Assembly (NCBI GenBank): GCA_965644295.1
Contig: CBFFRP010000355.1
Coordinates: 1-64,000 of the forward strand
Source of the DNA: Paraphysomonas bandaiensis
Taxonomy: Eukaryota; Chrysophyceae
Length of the DNA stretch: 64,000 nucleotides
Direction of reading: 5' to 3'
A program made the position numbers and the translations under genes. Within the stretch, counting starts at the first letter, position 1. The number at the start of each line of letters is the position of its first letter. Below the pieces are notes generated by a model, which did no database searches, was not told where the DNA came from, and saw only the letters and a program-made list of their open reading frames with translations. Positions 32,549 through 43,032 of this stretch are shown one piece after another.

Positions 32549-34100
32549 AAAAGTAGCTAAATGGCGCTGACTTGGAGGAGTGGAATATGTATTCAAAAAT
32601 GAATTTCCGAAACAGGATAGACAAGGTTCTTAGAGTCTATTATTGTATAGCCTGGTGAAAATGAATACCGGAATACTATGATTTGAACGTTTGGAATTTA
32701 TTTATGAGAGTGTGTGCTCCTTTTTCTTCCTATTGAAGCTGCTGTTGTGCAATTCAATCTCCGTTCTTTTAGTTGAAGATTTCTATGGAAGTGACGTTAC
32801 TGCGACTGTTCGTCGTTGTAGTTCTGAATAGGATGGAATACTCTGTATCTGCTCTATTGGCTGTGTATTCACATAGGAGTAGGAATTCTGTGTGGGAATA
32901 TGTCGATCGAGCAAATAAATCCAGGCTTTTTTATGCATGTTGTTTTTTGACGAATATATTTCAGAGAAATAGCGAAAAAAGGTCGATTTTTTTGCTGGAT
33001 CGACATATTCCCACAGACAGTTGCCGATTAACAAAACCATGTCCTTCCCTTTTTTCAGTTTGCATTTTCAGTCTTTGTCACTCCATATCTCTACTCATAC
33101 AAAACCATCCACACGTATCAGCATATCCTCAAGTTCATCTTGCTCTGCTCTTCCAAATTCTTGAAATTGTTGTGGGGTTTGAGCTAAATACCGCTCCGTT
33201 TTGTCCCTCACATTTCACCGCTCTTGCAACTGATATTCCACGATCCCAACCAACAGAGACAGACTTCAAGTGATGGGAAATGGTGTGAATGATGCGTATT
33301 GTGAAAGTAGCGACATCTTACAGTTATATATCACCTCCCGTATGCTTCATCATTGTGAATTTCACACTTATAGATCTCTCTGTCACATGTGTACTGCACA
33401 TATACACATCTTAATTACATACATATTACACAAACGTATATATATATGTGTTTATGTCATGTCTCTGTCATATGTATACTGCGCACATAAAGTGTATATC
33501 AGGGCTAGGGAACAATATATTACAATACTATTGTGACATATCTTCCCACCAATACCTAGTTCAATTGCTTTTCAAGAGTCTATTGATACTATTACAATAT
33601 ATTGAGATATATATTACAATATATTGCAATAGTATTAATATATATAAGTAGTCCGTAGCTAATTTCCCTAATTACTTACGTTCACTTCATTTCTAGTATA
33701 GTTTTTTAAGAGTGCATGAGCATATCACAAACTGTAATGCCTAACACCATTCAAATACTCGCATTAACACCATATTCACAATCTATGTCTTCAATTCACT
33801 ATTATTTGAAAGATGTGTGCATCAGGCCACAAGTGGCGATTAGCTCTCGAAAATAGAATCATATCAAGAGTATCGGGATGAGTACTTTTGCGCAAGACGG
33901 AGATGATGAGTATAGCTGAGCTGAATAATCTTTCACGTGTATTTGACGTACTGACAACATGACTAGTATACTGTCCCTATAGTAGTGAATGTCTGATTAT
34001 TTAGCAATAGGCGTTGAGACCTTGCATCAATTAGTGGCTAGAAGAATGCTAGTCATACTAGTTAGACCACTACTAACTAACTGTCCCTATATCATCTGTA
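32549..34100. other. intergenic with a hairpin and AT-rich palindromes
   Basis: No gene is supported. 32888-33016 is an imperfect inverted repeat (GGGAATATGTCGATC against GATCGACATATTCCC, extending to about 33 bp per arm). 33499-33530 starts CAGGGCTAGGGAACAATATA and is followed by further ACAATATATTG palindromes to 33640, resembling a hAT-type end. About 33983-34013 repeats the TGTCTGATTATTTAGCAATA motif also found at about 13280. Confidence 0.5.
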
Positions 34101-34420
34101 TGTTGGAATACGTATGGTTCTCTAAGATAGTACTGTAGAATACGTTAAATACAATGTGAAAAACAGTAATACGTAGTCAATAGTCAAAGGTGCTATATAG
34201 CTATAACTGTGAAACTGAAGTATTATATCATGACGATTCAAGATACGAAAGTTGAGCAGTGGTTGACATGAACGAAATAATTTATCATGTTGTTGACATG
34301 TGTTACATGACAACACACACAATTGTGTATACAATCATAATAAAGTAATCTATCTAGTTTGACTAACTTAAACTTCTCTTACAACGATCTTAATCATCTG
34401 AAAATGGTCATTTGTCAATA
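34101..34420 (+). repeat. probable 5' LTR of the second copia element
   Basis: 320 bp, starting TGTTGGAATACG and ending TTTGTCAATA just before TGGTAGCG. The gag ATG at 34404 lies inside it, as in the first element. Confidence 0.6.
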
Positions 34421-35582
34421 TGGTAGCGAATGCGGAGGAGAGAAGGAGGATAGAGCTGATGTTCCATGGTTCGACGAGAGCAACGTTGAACAATGGATCG
34501 AAGACTTTGAGACGTTCCTTATGAGAAAGGAGCAGAGTGAGGTGGCTCTAGAAAGGCCACCAGAGGAAGAGGATTTCGGAATTCAACCCCTGAATAGTCT
34601 TGAGACTAAGTCCTACAAAGAAGCGGTGGACAAGTATTGGAAGGCGAATGCAATTGCCTACTCATACTGCAGAGAGGCGGTGAAGCGATCTCCGAAGGCG
34701 CTGCAGAAGTTTCATCTGAAGCACAAGGAGTTCAAGGCAGCTGAAGGAAGAGTTAATAAGTTCAGCGCCAGAGAGATGGTTAGCACTCTTAAATCGTGTT
34801 TTGAAGGAGGAACACAAAACAAGATTAGTGCTCTGCTTGCTCAGTTTGGATCATTCGAGATGAAGCCAGGGGAGACCGCGAAAGAGTATGTACTGCGTTT
34901 TGAGCTGCTTCTTCGTGAACTTCAGGCGCATAACCAAACGGTAACGGAAGAATCAAAAATTAGTAGGCTGAAGGAGGGAATTATCAGTGATGAATATGAC
35001 GGTTTGAATTATGCCCTGTATTTAATGCCCGATGATGTACCATATGAATTGCTATCCAAACGTATCGAACAGTTCGACGACACCAAGTATGGGAGGAAAA
35101 TCATAGAGAAGAAGCGCAAGAGCACGGAGGAGCTGAATCATATTGAAAAGCCTCGAAAGAAAGAGAGAGTATCTACAAAGAGGAAGTGCACTTATTGCTC
35201 GAAGAAAGGTATAATACACAATCATAATACAGAACAATGTAGGAAGAAAAAGGGGGAAACGAAAGGACAAAGACCGGGCAGTAAGGAATATACAGGATGC
35301 AGAGTATGCAAATCCAAAAACCATCGCGCGAACGAATGTCCCCGAAATTCGACTGGAAAGACCAAGAAACCCCAGAAATCTGGGAAGGTTTTCACATTCG
35401 AGAATATCCGCAGAGGAGGAACCGAGTCTGACTCGGAGTCCGAGGCGAATATGCTTTATGACTGCGCTGTTGATATATATGATAAAAGTGACACATGTTG
35501 TATGATTGGTACTGCTGAACACTATACATACATAGATACATGCTGTTCATCGTCTATGTTTTTGATAAATGATCTTCGATGA
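34404..35582 (+). CDS. gag: copia-type Gag running into a protease start
   Basis: A 392-codon frame from the ATG at 34404, clearly homologous to the gag at 6015-7292 over its whole length (NVEQWIEDFETFLMRKEQSE, YWKANAIAYSYCREAV, ALYLMPDDV). It has the same two zinc knuckles, an expanded CTYC...HNTEQC and a canonical CRVCKSKNHRANEC. Beyond the acidic SDSESEANM block it continues into YIDTCCSSSMFLIND, which aligns with the copia protease active site but has Cys where Gly is expected after DT. The frame stops at 35582, and the next frame carries on for about 15 codons up to the junction at 35625. The element is truncated and cannot be autonomous. Confidence 0.85.
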   Translation: MVICQYGSECGGEKEDRADVPWFDESNVEQWIEDFETFLMRKEQSEVALERPPEEEDFGIQPLNSLETKSYKEAVDKYWKANAIAYSYCREAVKRSPKALQKFHLKHKEFKAAEGRVNKFSAREMVSTLKSCFEGGTQNKISALLAQFGSFEMKPGETAKEYVLRFELLLRELQAHNQTVTEESKISRLKEGIISDEYDGLNYALYLMPDDVPYELLSKRIEQFDDTKYGRKIIEKKRKSTEELNHIEKPRKKERVSTKRKCTYCSKKGIIHNHNTEQCRKKKGETKGQRPGSKEYTGCRVCKSKNHRANECPRNSTGKTKKPQKSGKVFTFENIRRGGTESDSESEANMLYDCAVDIYDKSDTCCMIGTAEHYTYIDTCCSSSMFLINDLR

Positions 35583-35625
35583 ATCAACTCCATCAGATAG
35601 AGTTATCAGAGGCTCCAAGAAAGGA

Positions 35626-36280
35626 ACATAACCATGTATTATACAACTTATACCTCGCCCTTGTGGATGCAGCTTGATGCAATCCAGCCCATATGAGGAC
35701 ATTCGGATTGAACATATACTTCCAGGTTTGATTAAAGGCCTTCTGAATGTACCCTGAGAAAAATCCAACTTTGATAGAAGCTGCATTCACAGGTACTCGG
35801 TTACGCTTCAATGGCTTGCCAAGAACAAGGTTGTCCCAATGGTTGAACCCATCAAAGTGGGTTACAATGTGACGGGTGTCAATATTGGCATAACCCAAAA
35901 GTGTGGGAAGTACATCAGAAACATGTATCAAATCCTTGCGGTGTGATACTAGGGAATAAGGGCTATTCACGCCGTGACCATACCTAATACAAATTGTAGT
36001 TAAATATTGTTCACAGTCTTGAACAATCAGGGAAAGTAACAATACTCACATGAATGCCGGGACATGAATGCCACCCTATGAATTTAGAACAGAGTTAATA
36101 TAACTTCTCACATACCACTAATTAGATAAAGCAGATAACATATCTAGCCGTACACCGGAAAATATCAACATATTACAACGCTGAACTCACCTCATACATA
36201 GACCCTTTACCCTCTCTGTAGGGTTTGTTGTTAGAGCCCGCCTGGATTAGTCCCCCGTTGTCAGAAAAGTAAAGAATCAG
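35626..36280 (-). pseudogene. duplicated fragment of the arylsulfatase gene
   Basis: 655 bp that I find identical, base for base, to 30597-31251. The copy includes exon 7, the intron before it, the 26-bp exon 6, the next intron and the first 90 bp of exon 5 as read on the plus strand. Because introns are kept, it arose from DNA (or unspliced RNA), not from spliced mRNA. It lacks the signal peptide and the catalytic Cys exon, so it is not functional. The complete identity implies a very recent event, or an assembly artefact. Confidence 0.92.
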
Positions 36281-36819
36281 CATAAGCACTTCACCATCTA
36301 TCATATTGGACTCCCCTCCAGATGAGACATCATCATCTTCATATTAGCACCATTCCGCCGATGAACTCTGTCTCTGTCTCTGTTCATGTGTATGTTCAGC
36401 ACTCTCTGCTCGTTATCTATGAACAGCTGCACTGCTCTGCTGCTCTGCTCAGTGTACAAGGCAGTTTTAGTAGAAAATACATTTCAGCCTATCAATCTCT
36501 ATTTCGACCATATCATTGGCCAATATTTACAAGCTGGTATTTCGCTGTAGTCTTTTGGAGTACTACTCCCAACTCACTCCTAGACCTATCCACCAGCGTT
36601 TGAAGCATATGATTGGACAAAACCTCCTTATTCGGATCATCGTCTGGTAGTCGCCTCCATGTATCGGCTGGCACCCTCCAATACATCTGCGTCATGTTCA
36701 CATGCCTCCCAAATCGTTACAACACACGTGTCGTTTCACTTGTCAAACTTCAGCACCTTGCTGTCCTCCTCCGCCTCATCAGAACTACCATCCGCTACCA
36801 TGTTAGCTTTGGACATTTC
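36281..36819. other. repeat-derived region, weak coding on the minus strand
   Basis: A minus-strand frame at 36513-36701 (MYWRVPADTWRRLPDDDPNK) looks protein-like but is isolated. Because it precedes an X repeat, it may be retroelement debris. No family is recognised. Confidence 0.3.
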
Positions 36820-37150
36820 ACTGAAGTTAACTTTGCTCTACGCGTAAACCGTAACCTTGCTGTTGAACACAATGCACTTTCAAGTAAGAAATTATGATTA
36901 TTATTCTGAACACTTCACTACATATTCGTGTAACATATGTTGAAACATCTGTTCTTATAGCAACATCTGTTTATCATATGTTCATCAGTCAGTTCTATAT
37001 CTTGTATAGTCACACATCAGTAACTGAATTTAATTCCTTTGTAACTACTATAATCACCCGTTACACCTATGAGTTGACTTTACCTATAATTGCACACTGT
37101 TAACTCACTTCAATTGCACAATATATATCACATCATATTGCAGAACTCAA
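36820..37150. repeat. dispersed repeat X, second copy
   Basis: Shares CTTTCAAGTAAGAA and CAGTAACTGAATTT with 27930-28320, and CACCTATGAGTTGA and TTCAATTGCACAATATATAT with the copy at about 50.5 kb. Confidence 0.6.
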
Positions 37151-37639
37151 CAGATTGTATAAGATCTGAGCTGATATTATTGATTGGTAGTAGAAAAAAA
37201 TAAATGTAGTGAATATCAATAAATGGGGTGAAATATGTAGATTATAGTTATACTACGAACTTGATTATTGAGTGAGTTCGCCGTTCAGTGTTTACTCATC
37301 CAAACCCCCTCTCCAACAACTTGATTTCCTACCCAAAGCAGACCCTGACTAAACCCAACACTAGCAATGCACAAGAGGAATACTCATATGTTAACAGCAG
37401 AGATAATACTACTTAATATATGTCACCATGCGTCAACTTGCACGTAGATTATTAGCTAGACATTAATTATTAGCACGTATAAATTTTATAATAGCCCTAC
37501 TATCAGGTATTCCATATACCCATCCAAAATGTCAATCGTTTAAATAGAGCGACATGTTAATTATATGTCTTCTCTCCAATCATTTACTTGCTGAACACAA
37601 ATATCATCATATTATATGTATATTATATACTAAACGTAT

Positions 37640-37890
37640 GTAATGAACTTGCAAGACCGACCAAGCAGATATTCAGAACAACTATCGTTGTAGAGCGTTT
37701 GTTCAGAAGAGCCAAAGTTTTCATGACACACTTGCTACAAGGAATGACCCAACGACGCGTCGAACTGCTGCTCTTCCTTCGCTTCAACAAGCACTTGTGG
37801 ACCGCAAAGACAGTGCAACATGTCATTGATGATGGGCCGTCTCATCATGAGGACGGCAGTGACAAAGATTTGGAATACTTAGAGTACTAG
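37640..37890 (+). pseudogene. hAT transposase C-terminal remnant
   Basis: The frame contains VVERLFRRAKVFMT, RRVELLLFLRFNKHLW and TVQHVIDD, the pattern of the hAT dimerisation domain (ERLFS...; E-LLFLK-N--LW). The upstream catalytic part is not found in the preceding kilobase. The frame ends with an acidic tail and a stop at 37888. Confidence 0.75.
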
Positions 37891-38134
37891 TTGCTGCATT
37901 GTTACTTGGTTTTCATCACCACGTTGTTGTAACCTCCACTAACTACTAACTAGTTACTACCGATCGAGCTAGTTTGTCTTCTTAGCGCCCAATATATATC
38001 AATATATTGCAACACATTTATTACTTATTATTGTTTGATTACATCAGTTTGATTATCATGTACGTTACGCATACTGAATGTACTTCTTAAACATTGTCTG
38101 TAAAAAATAAACAACTGTATACAAGATATATTCC
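37891..38134. other. 3' flank, nothing recognised
   Basis: Noncoding region between the hAT remnant and the end of the convergent PX gene. Confidence 0.4.
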
Positions 38135-41072
38135 CTAATATAATTGGGCATCTGACGTGTGCGCTGAACTTTCAAGGAAATCACCAACCGCAACCCTAAG
38201 ACTCCTGATATCGTCAGGGTTGGCTCCTATTGGACGAACGGATTCGTTAGAGAGCCGAACAACCTCCATTAGCCATGCCTACATTATATTGTGCACATCA
38301 TACACACCATATATACGGTCATAGAGAATGTACCTTTAGTTGCTTTTGTCGAGCCGAAACAACACTGGCATCAAAGGGTTTTATCCACGAGTCACGTCGT
38401 TTTTGTGGAAAGGGAGAGTCTATAAAAAACTACTTGTTAACAGGAAACAGGAAACAGATACATAGATATACACACTGCACCTATATCGAGAGACGTTAGT
38501 TGAAGGATTTTCTCATATAATTCCCGAAAAGCAGTATATCTTCGGTGAACTACCCATTCAATATTTCCAAGAGCTCTCACCACAATTTTGTATAACGTAA
38601 TACCATCGTCGTTTATAGCATCATTCAATATTGCTTCATACACAAGGAATTGAGCTTCAACAAACTTCGCATTTATACTCCTACGAGATTTCCTTGCTGA
38701 AGAAGTAGATAACGTAGTTATATGAGATTCCAAATCATTAATTTTCTCGTTCATTTTAAAAAGCTCAGATTCTGCTAGAACACGAGCAGAGCGTTCATTA
38801 CATAACTCCGACAAAACATTTCCTGAGCTGGAGCCAACCACTGCCTCCAGAGTAGTAATAATATCTTCCTTCGCTAAAAGCTGCTGCTTCAGCCCATCCA
38901 ACTCATCAATATAATGAGATCTCTCACATGAAACAGTATCTCTATCCTCAGTTAAACTAGTAATCAGATCTTCCTTCTCTAAAAGCTGCTGCTTCAGCCC
39001 ATCCAACTCATCAATATAACGAGATCTCTCACACGAAACAGTATCTCTATCCTCAGTTAAACTAGTAATCAGATCTTCCTTCTCTAAAAGCTGCTGCTTT
39101 AGCCCATCCAACTCATCAATATAATGAGATCTCTCACATGAAACAGTATCTCTATCCTCAGTTAAACTAGTAATCAGATCTTCCTTCTCTAAAAGCTGCT
39201 GCTTCAGCCCATCCAACTCATCAATATAATGAGATCTCTCACATGAAACAGTATCTCTATCCTCAGTTAAACTAGTAATCAGATCTTCCTTCTCTAAAAG
39301 CTGCTGCTTCAGCCCATCCAACTCATCAATATAACGAGATCTCTCACATGAAACAGTATCTCTATCCTCAGTTAAACTAGTAATCAGATCTTCCTTCTCT
39401 AAAAGCTGCTGCTTCAGCCCATCCAACTCATCAATATAACGAGATCTCTCACATGAAACAGTATCTCTATCCTCAGTTAAACTAGTAATCAGATCTTCCT
39501 TCTCTAAAAGCTGCTGCTTTAGCCCATCCAACTCATCAATATAATGAGATCTCTCACATGAAACAGTATCTCTATCCTCAGTTAAACTAGTAATCATATC
39601 TTCCTTCTCTAAAAGCTGCTGCTTCAGCCCATCCAACTCATCAATATAACGAGATCTCTCACATGAAACAGTATCTCTATCCTCAGTTAAGCTAGTAATC
39701 AGATCTTCCTTCTCTAAAAGCTGCTGCTTCAGCCCATCCAACTCATCAATATAATGAGATCTCTCACATGAAACAGTATCTCTATCCTCAGTTAAACTAG
39801 TAATCAGATCTTCCTTCTCTAAAAGCTGCTGCTTTAGCCCATCCAACTCATCAATATAACGAGATCTCTCACATGAAACAGTATCTCTATCCTCAGTTAA
39901 ACTAGTAATCAGATCTTCCTTCTCTAAAAGCTGCTGCTTCAGCCCATCCAACTCATTGACATAGCGAGATAATTCTGATTCTAATTCTGCGTTTTTTGTG
40001 GCAAAAGTTCGTGCTCTCTCACTTTCACTTTTGAGATTTTCGTTGAGATGAGTTGTATTCTTTTCAAGTATGACGAATCTCTGTTTTTCAAGTTTTAAAG
40101 CATCAATCAGTGCAATATTTTCTTTAGCCGTTGAGTCCGCTAATTCCTTTATTTGCTCCAGTTCTTCGACCGTGCCATCTTCTGTGGATCCAATCGCAGT
40201 GTCTGTGGGAGATTCTGGGCTTGTCTGTCAATAGTACAAGTGTTGTTACGCGTTATTACGGAAGGTACATATATATACGCACCAGGTGAAAATCACTTCG
40301 CCTCTTATAAGATTCTGGTGTTCGCGCACCTTCCAGTGCATCTGAACTGTGCACTGAGACCACGTCATCCTTTCTCACACACTGCAGCTAATAGCAATGA
40401 ACACTCGATGGGTTAATATACATACAGTCAATCGACTCGCAGATGTTACATTAGCATATAAGCTGCAATACAAGATCAATACCTTTGTAGCAGATATCTC
40501 ATTTCTAATAGACACATGAATGACTGCGCCGGGTACAGGTTCCAGCGGCAGTGAGATATTCATTGAACAAGTCGGCGACACCATAATAGCAGCAAGATTA
40601 ACTTTTATAGAGCCAATAATTCTATACTTCATTCCAGAATCGTTGCTTTTTTGATTTCTTTGTAGCGTTAGCTTGACGAACTTTTCCTACAGAGGAATTG
40701 TCAACATAGCACCACCAAGGCCTGAACACCTACCAAATAGCGCCCGCTCGGATCTCTGTACATTGTTACAGGTAAAACGATAGTTTCATTGAAGTCAACC
40801 ACTGACGATCCATCTGTCAGTGTGTTTTGAGCTTTTAGTGATGTCTTAACGACTCTTCCTCCCTTTTCAACTGAAGCAAACACATCTCCTTTCGAGTCGC
40901 TGTGCAATAGCGCCGGTAGGGTTGCTTTATGCACTAATCACGACACAATAGACGTCTGTTAAGCGGATTATAAGAGAAATACCACATACTGACCTTCAAC
41001 GTAAAACTCCGTCTTTACGGCAGTTGTTTTGAGGCGTTGAGCACGTTTTCTTGGTGAGGTAACCCGAAGCAT
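38135..41072 (-). CDS. NT-C2 / coiled-coil repeat / PX-domain protein, 6 exons
   Basis: Exons: 40994-41072, 40734-40933, 40483-40686, 38481-40224, 38334-38419, 38135-38278; 818 residues, total length divisible by three. Residues about 1-160 form an NT-C2 (EEIG1/EHBP1-type) domain: VFASVEKGGRVVKTS, VDFNETIVLPVTMY, IGSIKVNLAAIM. A long coiled coil follows, mostly ten near-identical 35-residue repeats (DGLKQQLLEKEDLITSL...). The C terminus is a PX domain: YKIVVRALGNIEWVVHRRYT, FPQKRRDSWIKPF and the closing AWLMEVVRL helix. PX domains bind phosphoinositides and NT-C2 domains associate with membranes or Rab-linked adaptors, so an endosomal tether or trafficking role is likely (inference). It is divergent from the ATP-grasp gene. 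Confidence 0.88.
38899..39948 (-). repeat. ten tandem 105-bp repeats coding a 35-residue coiled-coil unit
   Basis: Ten in-frame copies of a 105-bp unit, followed by a diverged partial eleventh (LLAKEDIITTL) at about 38863-38898. Units differ at only a few positions: an Arg/His alternation in CERS[R/H]YIDEL, one Leu-to-Met change, and a few silent sites. The unit is five heptads long, so gain or loss of whole units keeps the coiled coil in register. Confidence 0.95.
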
Positions 41073-41673
41073 ATTCACTCCTGGACTAGTTCAGAGGGAG
41101 GCTATAAAGCACTTACACTGATAGCATATACAAGGCTGCTATGTATTATACAAATGACCGAGTCAGCTATCGCAGCATATGCAGCAGTTTATACCACACT
41201 ATCCCACTGGTGTGTATGTCTGATGTTGGAACGACGAACCTTCACCACAATTAAATTCACATACTCCAACTTCGTGCAAGACTACAGCTCCTGTATACAT
41301 TATGGAATACCATACTTTACCTACCCAGGCAGGCAGAGTGCGATATATTCGTCCACATCCTGACACTTTTTTGTCCCATGTCTAGATGTGGGAGCAGAAG
41401 TATGTATACACCCACCATGTACAGCAGTGTACACTTCTGTACTTCGTACACTCACAGCAATACTGTATGTATATATGCGTATGGTACCTCGCAGCTGTAT
41501 CATTGTCTTCAGTTTAGTTTGTACCACATGGACATGCAGTCGCATCATATGGTCGCATCATATGGTCGCATCATATGGTAATACATTCTCAATTAGTTTC
41601 TCGAAGGCTTACATGGAAATGATGTGTATAATTCATTTATTTTGCCTCATTCATTCAGATTTGAGTGGTGGAT
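41073..41673. promoter_or_regulatory. divergent intergenic region between the PX and ATP-grasp genes
   Basis: 600 bp between two outward starts. It contains a triplicated CATATGGTCG motif at about 41545-41578 and no recognisable gene. A shared promoter is inferred from the layout only; part may be an upstream exon or 5' UTR of the ATP-grasp gene. Confidence 0.4.
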
Positions 41674-43032
41674 ATGCTTGCAAAGTACTCAGACATAGCG
41701 CACTGCTCTAAAGGATTCGAGTGTTTCCAGGATGTAGTGTTCTTACATACTCCTAGAGTTGCTACTGGAGAAGCGTTAGCCGCTCTCAATCAAGACGCTC
41801 ATTACGTGAGAAAGGCTAGTGCTAAACGATTATATTTTCCAGCGAGAGCGATATGTCTGCTGCAGCCACATCGAGGCAAAGTGGTACTTCCCAGTGGAAA
41901 TAAAGACTTGGAGATGATGTGGTCATTTATGGCAAAGGAGCTCGGTCTTGATGAGAATGACCAAGTCATATGGTTTTCCACGAATGGGGACGGATCACTG
42001 GAGTCTGATCTATATCGAGATGTTAATGCCATGTCGAAGTTAGTAAACTCCAATCTGCCTGTTATTCCTCATGGTGTCCGACCCGAGTACGAGAGCTGGA
42101 CACAAGAGTGTGGACTCCGATTTCTATGCGATACTGCGGAGTGGAAGAGTGAGTTTGGATTCAAGAGCATATTTCATTCCATTCCAGACAAAAATGCGGT
42201 GTCCACTATTGATCGAGTTCTTCCTGACGTTCCTCGTGCACGTGGTTATCTCTGCCGGAACCCAGATGAGCTCATCATGGCTGCCCATTATCTAAAAGAA
42301 GAAGGAATTGTGGAAGTTGTAATCAAGCCTGTTACCGGGTCGGATGGAGACGGAATTGAGTTCTGCACTATATGGGATGACTTCTCGCAATACAAATTCG
42401 TAATGGGTGATGTACTCCTGGAAGAAAAACTCAATGTCGACTTGAATCCGGATGGAACTGTGCTAAGTGTGGTGACTCACTTCTATGGTGAAAAACTTTT
42501 TGGAAAATGTTGTGATCAACTTATCGGAGATGTGGCGAATTTTATGGGCACGGTTTGTCCTTCCAATGCCCCTGGAGACCTTTGCGCGCAGTGTGAAGAG
42601 ATCGCCCTTGACATTATTGGAGCGATTCACCCCCAGGGCCCTGGAGGCTTTGACTTCCTCTTTGTTGGTGGTAAGCCTTTTGTCGTCGACAACAACAGCG
42701 GCAGATTTAATGCGGGGCAGTACCCGAAGGCATTCCATATGCAGTATGCATCTCCAGAAACAGCATTCATTTCTTTCAAACATACCCCACAGGTTTCATT
42801 GAGTCAAATGTGGGACAGCTTACAGGAAGAGCGCATGCAATTTCGTCCAATCTGCCCTCGTAGTTCGACCGTTATGGACTATGGTGACGATAATTCATTA
42901 TATTCTGCTGGGTCATACGGTGTGTTTCCTTTGGTCCATCTGCCGCAAGTGTACGGTGTGTATATCGTCATCGCTAGCACTTTCGAAGAGTGTATGTCAC
43001 TGAAACAGAAATTTCTTGAATTTAATTTTTGA
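41674..43032 (+). CDS. ATP-grasp protein of the PGM1-C / peptide-ligase-like group
   Basis: A 452-residue frame from the ATG at 41674, intronless after that point. An N-terminal pre-ATP-grasp region (FPARAICLLQPHRGKVVLPS) is followed by an ATP-grasp fold: VEVVIKPVTGSDGDGIEF holds the ATP-binding Lys and the glycine-rich loop, VLLEEKLNVDLNP carries the adenine-hinge Glu, and GPGGFDFLFVGGKPFVVDNN carries the metal-binding Asp/Asn end. Such enzymes join a carboxylate to an amine or thiol through an acyl phosphate. The substrate is unknown. A splice acceptor (TTCAG, ending at 41658) just upstream means a 5' exon may be missing from this model. Confidence 0.72.
   Translation: MLAKYSDIAHCSKGFECFQDVVFLHTPRVATGEALAALNQDAHYVRKASAKRLYFPARAICLLQPHRGKVVLPSGNKDLEMMWSFMAKELGLDENDQVIWFSTNGDGSLESDLYRDVNAMSKLVNSNLPVIPHGVRPEYESWTQECGLRFLCDTAEWKSEFGFKSIFHSIPDKNAVSTIDRVLPDVPRARGYLCRNPDELIMAAHYLKEEGIVEVVIKPVTGSDGDGIEFCTIWDDFSQYKFVMGDVLLEEKLNVDLNPDGTVLSVVTHFYGEKLFGKCCDQLIGDVANFMGTVCPSNAPGDLCAQCEEIALDIIGAIHPQGPGGFDFLFVGGKPFVVDNNSGRFNAGQYPKAFHMQYASPETAFISFKHTPQVSLSQMWDSLQEERMQFRPICPRSSTVMDYGDDNSLYSAGSYGVFPLVHLPQVYGVYIVIASTFEECMSLKQKFLEFNF

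Larger units (their letters stand above)
34101..35625 (+). mobile_element. second copia element, 5' part only
   Basis: A probable 5' LTR (34101-34420, starting TGTTGGAATACG) is followed directly by TGGTAGCGAATGCGG, the same primer-binding-site-like start as in the first element, and by gag. Sequence stops being retroelement-like at 35625, where the duplicated sulfatase fragment begins. No pol and no 3' LTR follow. LTR bounds are inferred from the TGTTGGAATA start and by analogy. Confidence 0.75.

Noticed and set aside
35052-35522. 156-codon minus-strand frame
   Set aside because: It is a shadow of the gag frame on the plus strand.
38899-39948. CRISPR-like regularly spaced repeats
   Set aside because: Units are contiguous, in frame, code a coiled coil and have no unique spacers; the genome is eukaryotic.
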